A DNA stretch of 64,000 nucleotides, taken from NCBI GenBank assembly GCA_951230915.1, contig OX579637.1:3348001-3412000 (forward strand), read 5' to 3'. This document shows positions 10,819 to 20,382 of this stretch, piece after piece. The notes below the pieces were generated by a model. It had not been told where the DNA came from. It did no database searches and saw only the letters and a list, made by a program, of their open reading frames with translations. Every line of letters starts with the position of its first letter. The stretch's first letter is position 1. The DNA comes from Antitrichia curtipendula (lineage: Eukaryota; Streptophyta; Bryopsida; Hypnales; Leucodontaceae). Made by a program: the position numbers and the translations under genes.

Positions 10819-11117
10819 GTGGCTACCCTTATTCCCTTAAAGATAAAAAAAAATAGGGAGGGAGTGATTACGATTTTCATCATTTGAAGTGGCTACCCTT
10901 AAAGATAAAAAAAATGGGGAGGGAGTGATTATGATTTTCATCATTTGAAGTGGCTACCCTTAAAGATAAAAAAAAATGGGGAGGGAGTGATTACGATTTT
11001 CATCATTTGAAGTGGCTACCCTTAAAGATAAAAAAAATGGGGAGGGAGTGATTACGATTTTCATCATTTGAAGTGGCTACCCTTAAAGATAAAAAAAAAT
11101 GGGGAGAGAGTGGAATC
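10819..11117 (+). repeat. 61-bp tandem repeat, 4-5 copies
   Basis: The unit runs GTGGCTACCCTTAAAGATAA, an A-run, GGGGAGGGAGTGATTA and CGATTTTCATCATTTGAA. Repeat starts lie at about 10889, 10950, 11012 and 11073, with a diverged first copy at 10819. Copies differ mainly in A-run length. Confidence 0.85.
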
Positions 11118-11559
11118 GGGAGGGAGTGATTAAGATTTTCATCATTGGGAGTGGCTACCATTGAAGATTAAAAAAATTGGTAGAAGTGCTTGTCCACCAA
11201 ACCTCTCTTGCAATTTCCGACAATGAAATTTTCAAAGCCTTGTGGGAACACACACTTGTGCCACGCCGAAAGAGATAAATAAATTAACAAAGATAGAAGT
11301 GCTTCGCCACCAAACCCTTCTCGCTAATTCCGACAATTACAAAATTATTTGCGATAACCGAACTCCAACAATGAAATGGATAAAAGTTCATTAAGGAATA
11401 AAATCCTTTGCTCCAAATAATGTTAATAAAGCCATTGTTTTAGTTCTCTCTTTCCAAATTCAACAATGAAATGAATAACTGTTTGAAAAGGAATAGAGTA
11501 CTATTTCCTAAAAATTGAACAATATGAAGGCAGTGGCTAGAAATCGGAAATCCGTGTGT

Positions 11560-11783
11560 TTCATAATTTTAATTCAACAATTCCATTAGCAAGTGCTTAT
11601 GAAAAAACAACACATGTATTGTTGGCCATTATAGTATAATTTCCCCTTGAATTCTTTTGGAAAGTGGAGTAGGTGTACTTTATTCATTTGCGTATTTAAT
11701 CATACAAACAAGGGAGCAGAAATGAGAGGCAAAGTGCAATAAATAAATGCAATCCACATTGAATGGAGAGGAAGAATCCCATG
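11560..11783 (+). repeat. Direct repeat DR2 (partner of DR1)
   Basis: Second copy of the repeat at 9945-10158, 1.6 kb downstream in the same orientation, again followed by a GC-rich array. It differs by substitutions and small indels near the 3' end. Confidence 0.75.
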
Positions 11784-11814
11784 TCAAAGTCAAAGTCACA
11801 GCGAAAGTGTTGTT

Positions 11815-11935
11815 CACCTGAGTCCACGCTAGTCCGTAAATCCGTGCCCGTGGTGAAGTCCGCGCCCTAGAGTTCGCGCCCCAGAACTAAGTTTGCGCCT
11901 CGAAATCCTTGCGTCCGCGCCCGGACACTCCCAAA
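11815..11935 (+). repeat. GC-rich short-motif array 4
   Basis: A shorter, more diverged array with GTCCACGC, GTCCGCGCCC and GTTCGCGCCC variants, C-rich on plus, following DR2. Confidence 0.6.
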
Positions 11936-11984
11936 ACCCAAATGGCTTCTGAGAGTGATTCTGAATTCTTTTGAGTTGAAATTA

Positions 11985-12648
11985 TTTGCACTATTGATTT
12001 TGATTTTTTACTTATTTATGTTAAGTATTTGAGTTGAGAATGTACCAAGAAAAATTAGCAAGAAAAGCACTTAGTTTTCAGTTTTCACTCATTAAAAACT
12101 AATTGTTAAGTAGAGCTAGGTTCAAGATTGAAGAAAATACTAAATTATTAATTGCTTTTAGATGAAATGGAATCACAATTATCCCAACAACGAAATTGTT
12201 CTAGCAAGAAAATCTAGCCCTATTTAACAATTATTTTTTTTAAATTCTAAAAATTGCATTCAAAAATGAATTCTATAAGTTATTTTTTCGAGAAGATGCT
12301 TACATTGCTCGGAAAAACTAAGATAGTCCATAACTTTCTCATTATTAGTCACATGTAGACAAAAATATAATCTTTGAATCAAAAAATTTGAACAAATTTG
12401 TTAGACTTTTTGTGATTTTTTTTGGCCTGCCTGCCAAATTCCATTTTTGCTTATTTTGCCATAACTTTGGCTCCTAGGCATGAATGAAAATAAAAATGAT
12501 ATTTTCACAAAGCTCTTGCAAAAATACACAACCTCCAGAAATCCCAAAAAATATTACTAGAAATTGAGACAGTAGAAATCTGCCCGGACCCAATCACCGA
12601 AATTGTACCCCGAGGGGACAACCGGTCGTCCGGTCCTTTAGGGGTTAA
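11985..12648 (+). mobile_element. Left-truncated TTAA element M3
   Basis: Interior and right end match M1: AATTGTTAAGTAGA, ATCCCAACAA, TTGTTCTAGCAAGAAA, and a right terminus CCGAGGGGACAA...GGTCCTTTAGGGG followed by TTAA at 12645-12648. The left terminal repeat is missing, so its left boundary is approximate. Confidence 0.55.
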
Positions 12649-12985
12649 AACAATCAAATTTTTGGTTACTTTTCTAAACCTATGTATCTTGTGCTTTGTG
12701 GTTGTATACAATTGAGAAAAGTGCATTTGTAGACCATCAAACTCAACATAAGCAACGTGAGGTTGTAGGTGCAATTATGATCTTAGACTTGTAGAAGAGG
12801 GCTTGTCATTGAAGCTTCAAATTACAACCAAAGAGCATACAATGTTTCCACATCAATACGTGAACAATCTTAGGATCATGAACAGTCCTAGGTTTTATCA
12901 TATAAACAAATATACAATGCCCCTATGCCCCTAATGTATCTTACTAACGCCTGAACTGCATTGTTCACTGGTCAATTCAAAGAGG
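12649..12985. other. Intergenic, nothing identified
   Basis: This interval lies between the truncated TTAA element and the end of the minus-strand RING-family ORF. I see no RING finger that could have belonged to that ORF. Confidence 0.4.
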
Positions 12986-14062
12986 TCAAGCTTCATCAGT
13001 ATGGCGGCGGGCATGCTCAAAGTCTTCAATCCTCTTTTTGTATCCTTCTTCTTTAATATAGAACTCTTTTTGTATGATCTCCTTCTCTCGACGAAATTGT
13101 AAAACTTTGCCCTTTAGGCCTTCAATAATCTTCAATAAAGAAGCATTGTCTAGGTTGGACATCCCTGTTTCCCCGTCCACCATATGTAATAACCCTTCTG
13201 TCATCATGGAAGGCTCCAACTTAGTCCCATCTCCTGAACATCCTCGCTCAAGTTGGTTCCACCTAACAATAACCGCGAGTTGTTCCCCCAAATTCTCAAG
13301 TGGTTCAAATGATGATCCAGCAACGTTGCTGTGAATTTCTGTTTCTTCCTGTTCGATACGAACACCTTCAGTGCTCTCCGATGAAACCAAAGACTCATAA
13401 TAAGACTGAAGTTGAGTGTCTCTTAGATTAAGCAATATTTCATCCCTCTCCTCCTTTGTGCATCCAGATTTGAGGTCAACATCTGAATCTTCGGACCATT
13501 GTACCAACTCATCTGCAGTGTGTTCTATAGCATATTTTGCCTTAGACAGGCCCCCATAGCTATACTTCCGTTCATGTGGGATCTCAATGCTCTCTGGAGC
13601 TTTCACAATTTGTGTTGAAGCAGTCTTTATCGTAGACCAATCTACACGACGAAGTAGTTTCTGCTCTGCATACACCATACGCAAGATGGCAAGGCTACAT
13701 TCGTTCCTATTTACATACACGGTGCGATATAGGTGCTGATGTACTTGGATGCATCTTTCAAGGAACTTTGGGTCCTTGTAATAGTGCAGGTTGGCTACAT
13801 TGTGCTTGCAGTGTTTTTTGTGCTCACTGTGTGGAAATACTTTATCTATGTGACACCAATCAATGTATTTGTCACAAGTTTTTTTGGTCCAAGGTTGTGG
13901 TTCGGTTTCCCAACCAGCAAAGGCTAGCTTATTTGAATCAAATAGAATGTGCAAGCGCTTTTTGGATGCTTTGCAATTGCGAGCCCTCCCCTTATCACGA
14001 GGCCTCATAGTACAAAGAACATCAACCGTTTCATTTACCGTGCCCTGACTAGATTGGGACAT
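12986..14062 (-). CDS. RING-family N-terminal domain protein, copy C (no RING)
   Basis: An uninterrupted 358-codon ORF with an ATG at 14062. It carries the N-terminal half of the RING-family proteins: a basic start with LAFAGWE, then YIDWCHIDKVFP with nearby His/Cys residues, RCIQVHQHLY, NRNECSLAILRMVYAE and RRVDWST. An acidic linker and a coiled coil (KGKVLQFRREKEIIQKEF) complete it. It stops before the RING finger seen in copies A, B and D. It is divergent from hAT copy 1, whose start is about 0.45 kb away. The intact frame may mean a shorter functional product or a recent truncation. The role is unknown; a DNA- or protein-binding accessory to the transposon is one possibility. Confidence 0.55.
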   Translation of the reverse strand: MSQSSQGTVNETVDVLCTMRPRDKGRARNCKASKKRLHILFDSNKLAFAGWETEPQPWTKKTCDKYIDWCHIDKVFPHSEHKKHCKHNVANLHYYKDPKFLERCIQVHQHLYRTVYVNRNECSLAILRMVYAEQKLLRRVDWSTIKTASTQIVKAPESIEIPHERKYSYGGLSKAKYAIEHTADELVQWSEDSDVDLKSGCTKEERDEILLNLRDTQLQSYYESLVSSESTEGVRIEQEETEIHSNVAGSSFEPLENLGEQLAVIVRWNQLERGCSGDGTKLEPSMMTEGLLHMVDGETGMSNLDNASLLKIIEGLKGKVLQFRREKEIIQKEFYIKEEGYKKRIEDFEHARRHTDEA

Positions 14063-14506
14063 ACTGCATCAAGATTTTAGCGCATGCTAAGAACAAATCT
14101 CAACTACAAAATAGTGCAATTGTTTTTAATCGGAAGGAAGGAAGTAGTGAAATGGACGTGACGAGTCCTGACTGCAATGCCGAGGTCTAAAGCCCCAACA
14201 TGGAGCTCTAGAGCGAATTCCACGATTTCAGGGCTGACCGGTCGGCATTGGGGAACGTACCCAGACTGGACAGCAAGAGGCCCTTTGTCTTCCACCCGTG
14301 CCTCTTTCCAGGTGTTCATTTTGAGTTCTTGGGTTGATTGAGATAGTGGGTGGAGGACTACCCCGGTTTTCTGCTGAGGTGATGTCAAAATCAGTTCAAG
14401 CGGACGATCGACGCTAACAGTTGTTACTGGCACGTATTCCTTGAAGACATTGAAGAATCATGAACCCTTGTTGAAACATCTTATTTTGCACTTACTCGGG
14501 GCTGTA
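14063..14506. other. Divergent intergenic region between copy C and hAT copy 1
   Basis: Presumably holds both promoters. Unlike the kinase/RING cassettes it has no GC-rich array and I found no clear TATA box. An open minus-strand frame at 14104-14433 has no recognisable domain. Confidence 0.35.
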
Positions 14507-17500
14507 ATGGGTACCTTACAAAAACAAACGAGGGAGTGGGAACCGTGGTACGATTTTTCAGATGATGGAAGTAAAGTGACTTGCCTCTTCTGCAACAACA
14601 CATTTAGCTACAAACGTGAGCGGGCTTTTGCGCATTTTGGGTTCAAAAACAAGTCGGATAAATCTTTGTGTTCCCAAATGCCTTGGGCTGTGCGGCATCG
14701 ATTTGCCAACTGTGCAAACTTTGTTCCTCAACAAATGATGGTTGAAAACGTGGAAGGCATGCAGTCAGATCAGATCGCTCCAAGCATAGTTGGTCCCATA
14801 GCGAGTTCAAGCCAGTCCACTCAAAATGAAGTAACGGGGGGAGGGCAGACAAATGGTAGTCATCCATCCGAATCATTTGAGCCTCCGCAACGATCTATGA
14901 GCCGTGCTGCCTCAAATTCAATAAGATCTAGACCAGTACGTCAACAACGCATGGAGGATGCTATGAATATGGCAAAGAGGAAGGAGTTGGATGAAAAGTG
15001 GGCAAGTTTTATCTATGAAGCGAATGTGCCATTCAATGTGGCGAGGAATCCAGCATTCATCGCGGCGGTGAGGGCAACCTCTGTAGCGTGCTTTGAATAC
15101 AGTCCACCTTCGTACCATCAATTCAAGATCCATTTGATTGAACCCAAGAGATTGCAAATCAAGAACGAGATCAAAGCAAAAACGGCCTTTGCTGTGAAGA
15201 ATTATGGGGTCACACTGTGCACCGATGGTTGGGACAACGTCAATCGTCGGCCCCTAATGAACGTCATGATGTCTTGTTCCACTAGTGATGTGTTTTTGGG
15301 ATCCATAGACACGTCTGGGCAACTGAAGACCATGACGTACATAGCAGACCAAGTGAAAGCCTTCATCGACAAGGTGGGTCCCAAATATGTAACCCAAATT
15401 TGTACGGACAATGCCAAAAACATGCTTGGAGCAATGAAGGATGTCATTTCCACGTACCCACATATCTTCAAGCAGGGTTGTATGGCGCATACACTAGATT
15501 TGTTGTTGGAAGATTGGGCCAAACTCCCCAGTTTCAAGAACTTAATTGCCCGGGCAAAACACCTGTGCCAATACATTAGGGCCCATCATGCAATAATGTC
15601 CACTTTTCGTGAGTTGAGTCCAAACAAGCAGCTCTTAGTGCCTGCCAAAACCCGCTTTGCTTGTAACTTCCTGATGATGCAACGGTTGGTTCTATTGAGG
15701 ACTGCACTGGAGGCCTTGATACTACACCCACGTGTTCAGAATTACATGGCGGGGTTACGGGATGTACCAAATGGTCCGCAATCGGCTACCATCGCAGGCT
15801 CTGTGGTCCACACTATTAGAGAGCTGGGTTTTTGGCAACGATGCAGAGATTATGTGTTCATAGTAAAAGACGTGCTGAAGGCCTTGCGTGTGTTTGATGG
15901 CCGAGAACCAGCCATGGGCAAGGCGTGGCTTACAATGCACACTTTGAGGGCACACGTGTTTTCACTGAGAGAGCCACCCTTCAACCTACCCGACGTCTTA
16001 GCTAACGAGTTGGAGATAACCTTCGAAAAAAGATGGAAATTCGGATTTACTGATCTTCACTATGCAGGTGCGTTGTTGAATCCATACATCAGGGACCATC
16101 CGCAGCTTAAAGAAGACGGAATTGCGCTGCGTGCATTGTATCGGGTTGTCCACAAATTAAAAGATGTGGTGGGTGTGCGTTTTGATGTCGTCATGGAGGA
16201 ACTAACTGAATACGAAGAGGGTACTGGACCATACAGTCCTGACGAAACACCCAACATTCGTGAGAGCAGTTTGCTTCCCCACCAATGGTGGCACCGGATC
16301 GCAAATCGGGCCTTGTCCAAAATAGCAGAGCGTGTTCTATCCCTTACATGTTTGGCATCGTCTTGTGAATGGAATTGGAGTATGTATTCCTTTGTCCACA
16401 ACAAGAGCAGAAATCGCTTGACAGTGGATAAGGCCGAAGCTTTGGTATACATCTATACCAATAGCCGTGTCTTTCGTCAGAGACCAGGGGCCGATCCAGT
16501 TCGTTGGTATGACGTAAATGTGCTCTCGGAGGATTCCGATCCAGATGCTCTTGGCCCCGTCCCGGTGAACGAACCTAATCGAGCATTTGCTGCAATGCAA
16601 GTAGAAGATGCGGAAGACGAAGAGATGGAAATGCCTAGGGCCCCTGCGCCATTCCGGGCAAATAGAGATTTGTGGGAAGAAGGGGCCGATCACCTTGAGG
16701 AAGCGAGGAATTACTACGGGGTTGGACCAGATCTCGATGACAATATTCCTGAAAATCATTGGGGGCCCGGTCCTCGCCGCAACCTTTCACCTCCTCCTGT
16801 TCCAAACGAAGGCGTTGGTGGAGCGTATGCTGGTCAACGAATCTCTTCTTCTTCCGAGGGCGAAGAAGCCAATGTAGCAATTCCTGGCAATGATGATCCT
16901 CCCTCCGACGATGACAACAACAACGATCACCCCCGTCCATGAAACAATGGAGGGAATAGAGACGACTCCAATGATGGGAATGGAGGGAATTTGGAAAATC
17001 GTACAACTCAAAATAATGATGGATCTGCCCATAATGGCAACGGTAGTAGGAGACTTGGCGGGGTGGGAGGCCAAGCCGGTGACAATATATCCGAAACAAG
17101 GCACCATGCTACAAACATTGGAGGTACGAGAATGGCTCGTATAGATGCAACAAATGAACGGCACATTGGTTTTGGGAGGCGTTTTGACCCTGAGTGTGTG
17201 GAAAATGATGACATTCTTCAAACACAATTTAGTGCTGCGCTGCCGCCTTTTTTCGCGGCTCCTATAATTGGTCATGGACGAGGCCGAGAGGTGCAACGGT
17301 CTATTCCATCTGCTACTAGAACTCCAAATCCTACCTCCATACATTTTGGAGAAGGATTAGGCTCTATAGGGAATGCTGAAGTGACGGTGGAGAACATTTC
17401 GAATACTACTAGAGGTGGAAGACCCCCTCAAATCCCTTGTGACCCCGCCATGGGTGAATATGTGTCGCGTTCTCGTGGTTCTCGCGGAGGAAAGAACACT

Positions 17501-18001
17501 AGCAGAGCATCATCGTCAACCCCCCCTACAAACCCTATCCGGGGAATAGGAGTGAGATGCCATGGAGTGCTGATAGAACCGTTCACCCGAACGGACACTC
17601 TGGACCCCACTTTGACGACCACACCATTTGTGATTTCCGGAGGTCGAAGAGGACCGGCTGTAGAGGCTGATGGCACAGACCCTGCTGCGAAACGACACAA
17701 GAGGTTTGTGCCCAGATATCGTGGACGTGGAAGAATAGTCACTGAGCTTCGAAATGAAAATTCTGAGGTCGAGGGCTATCAAACCTCAGATGCTCTCGAA
17801 GATCCATTTGATTTTGATGGTGTAGAAGACGAAGATGACAACAACGCAAATCGTGACTGTGATGAGGCACCAGAAGATGCTGATGTGCGTATTCCAACTA
17901 CTCATCGAGCGGGGCCTTCTGGCCAGGAAGTCCGTAGATCAAGTCGTTTGAATAATGCGACGCAATCAACACCAGATCTTGAAGACAATTCAAGCACTTG
18001 A
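14507..18001 (+). pseudogene. hAT transposase copy 1 (one in-frame TGA)
   Basis: hAT superfamily transposase that would act in the nucleus by cut-and-paste on its own ends. I start at ATG 14507 because the BED-type finger follows at once (W11, C26-x2-C29, with His and Cys further on); an upstream in-frame ATG at 14441 is possible. Next come a DUF659-like RNase-H core, with candidate catalytic Asp at residue 240 (CTDGWDN), Asp at 301 (CTDNAKN) and Glu at 621 (SSCEWNW), and a dimerisation-type C-terminus (YSFVHNK, YIYTN). After TGA 16940-16942 the frame stays open for 353 more codons: an acidic, Gly/Arg-rich tail ending near RRSSRLN. hAT copy 3 has an AGA Arg codon at the TGA position, so this is a single nonsense change in an otherwise complete gene. 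Confidence 0.8.
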
Positions 18002-18904
18002 AAGAAAGATGCAGGATGAAGAGAAAGGGTTGGAATGCTCTTTTGATAACCAGCACAAAAGTGAAAAGTCCACTTGTCAAGGAAGTATATGGCTAGATAT
18101 TTAGTATACATTTATATCTTTAGCCATGTAGTCAGCGTGTCATGGTTGTATTGTTATTTTATTTTGCAATACATGAAATCTATAAGTATTTCTAGTTATC
18201 ACAATGATGAGAGCATGCGTCTTATTTTTTTAATGTGTCTTGCATGTTAAATGCGCTTGCGAACCACATGGAATACTACATGCTTTGTGAGTTTGTGTTT
18301 TGCAAATTGCAATCTTTATTTGACATATTGCAAATAATTTATTATTAAATTTTACGTTTGAAAGTTGAAACTTCTAACTTTTTTATCATAAAGACCCATG
18401 AATTGGTTAAGTCCTAAGTAAATGTCCAAGGCAACTAATTATTATGTTGATAGTACTGTGGAGGTAAATGAGCCCTAACTAAGTTCTTGATTTCAGTAGT
18501 TTATATTTTTGGAAAACTAAGTTTGCAGCCTATTTTTAACATCAATAACATCAAAAATCTAATTTGGAAACGATTAGTTAAGATTCTTCTTTTCAAAATT
18601 TCCGGAAAATCTCGGTCATTTTCAATCAATCATTTCCAAACCTCAGATGTCCTCATGCCGGAAGTCCGGAACATGAAAATGTTGGAGTCCGTAAGTTATC
18701 TTCTTGGGTTATTTTTTGTACATGATCTAATTTGAAATTGTATGCTTACCGTTCTGCCAAAAATAGAAACAACTTACGAAAATCTCATTTAGAACAATTT
18801 GTTAGAAGTTAGAACCCCCCAAAAGAAGGTAACCACTCCCAACAAGACAGGACTTCACCTTGCGGGACACAACGTCCACACCCCTATAAAAATAGGTTGC
18901 TAAT
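18002..18904. other. AT-rich 3' flank of hAT copy 1
   Basis: No coding signal. It is AT-rich sequence that runs into the next GC-rich array. Confidence 0.4.
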
Positions 18905-19315
18905 CAACTACGTCCGCGCCCTGACAAGCTCCGTTCGCAATAGACTGTGTATACGCCCGCACACACGCGTCTGCGCCCAGGAAATAAACGCCCGCTCCCA
19001 ACTGAGTCCGCGCCCACTTTCTGCAAGTCCCCGCCCCAACAAAGTCCGCGCCCTAAACTTATAAGTTACCGCCCACCAACGTTTGCGCCCAAACGATAAC
19101 GTCTCTGCCCGGACCCATACGTCCGCGCACAACAACTTTAAGTTACCGCCCGACTGAGTCCGCGCCCGGGGTATTACGTCCCCGTCCTAATAGATACGAC
19201 CCCGTCCGACGCTGGAAAGTTTCCGCCCATCTCAGTCCGCACCCAAGCAACGATGTTACCGCCCGCACCATACGTCATTGCCCTCAGCGTCTGCGCCCAG
19301 GTTTCAGCGTGGATT
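18905..19315 (+). repeat. GC-rich short-motif array 5 (most regular)
   Basis: About twenty copies of a ten-base core, GTYNNCGCCC (for example GTCCGCGCCC, GTTACCGCCC), follow each other every 16-21 bp, with unrelated 6-11 bp spacers. C-rich on plus, the coding strand of hAT copy 1. The cores are conserved and the spacers are not, which suggests the core is what matters. Confidence 0.85.
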
Positions 19316-19370
19316 GACACGTCACGGAGTGAAGGTAAATCATTTTAATTTTTTTTAATTGGAAAAAATT

Positions 19371-19468
19371 CGACGCCAGAAGTGTCCGGACCGTCCATCC
19401 GTCCGGTCCGGTTCGCCTGTCCGTCCAAGACGTCCGGTGACCTTGGGACGTCCGATGTGACAACCCTG
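19371..19468 (+). mobile_element. hAT-type right end fragment
   Basis: Short GTCCGG/CCGTCC motifs lead to a terminus GACAACCCTG at 19459-19468. The same terminal sequence (CAACCCTG preceded by GTC or GAC) ends the CGGACG-rich region at 27867. Read inward it begins CAGGGTTG, a typical hAT terminal repeat start. It may be the right end of the hAT copy 1 element or a separate remnant. Confidence 0.45.
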
Positions 19469-20382
19469 CTATCATGACCAAAATGATTTTTTAATATTAC
19501 ATCAAAATATTATCACACATCCATTTTCAAAATACACTTCTAATTTGGACAACATTTATATGAATGACATGAACCCTAAACCCTAAATCCTAAATCCTAT
19601 ATTAGAACTTTGTATACAAATATCTTAGAAGATTGTGACTTTCATGCAATAGTATTATATAAGTACATAGCAATTGTTTTTAGTTTCATGACATTAAGTC
19701 GGATTTTGCTTACTTCGACAAATTTCTTCATAAAAACAATTATTTTAAAATTGAGATGTCTTACAATATATAGTAATATATGATTAAAATCCAAATAAAT
19801 TTTTGAATATAATTAAATCTACAATCTATCATCAAAAATTTAGAAAAAAAAATTTAGAACTATAGGTAGCATTTCATTTTGATCTTTCAAGATGGTCATT
19901 TCAAAATATCATTGAGATGTTTAATTTCAAGATTGCACCTAAAAATATGATGTGCACATTGAAGAATGAAGTTTGATGTTTGACCCATGAGGAGTTCAAT
20001 GTCTTTGAAGTATTCACATTGGATGCTTGTTGTCATGAAGGCACACTCTTTGGAGATGACCTGGCCATTTCAGGAATCCTATGCTGCACTAAAGGAGAAA
20101 AAAACATGAACTGTGATGGTCCGATAGGCAGTCGGACCGTCCGCCCGTTGGACGGAGGAAACCAAGGCACGGATGGGCCACCAGGCGGACGGGCGGACAA
20201 GTGGACAGACGGTCTTCGCTAGTTTTAAGGTATTTGAAAAAACAAAATTTTGATGGTGTGCACAACATGAATGAGCAAATTTGTATTACAAACTTAAAGT
20301 TCAAACAATGAATTGTCATAACATAATGTGTTTAGGGTAAAAAACTAAACACCCAAGTTTACATCTTCTCAATCTTTATGGA
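19469..20382. other. AT-rich region with a short CGGACG cluster
   Basis: No gene is recognised. 19570-19600 has a few degenerate CCCTAAA units. 20118-20218 carries GGACCGTCCG, GGACGGA, GCGGACGGGCGGAC and similar motifs, matching those near 23.2-23.5 kb and 27.5-27.9 kb. It probably belongs to the 3' side of hAT copy 2. Confidence 0.45.

Noticed and set aside
14104..14433. 109-codon minus-strand ORF between copy C and hAT copy 1
   Set aside because: No domain, no paralogue in the window, and it lies in the shared promoter region.
18905..19315. CRISPR-like array (short repeat with unlike spacers)
   Set aside because: Cores are only ten bases, degenerate, with 6-11 bp spacers, in a eukaryotic transposon setting.
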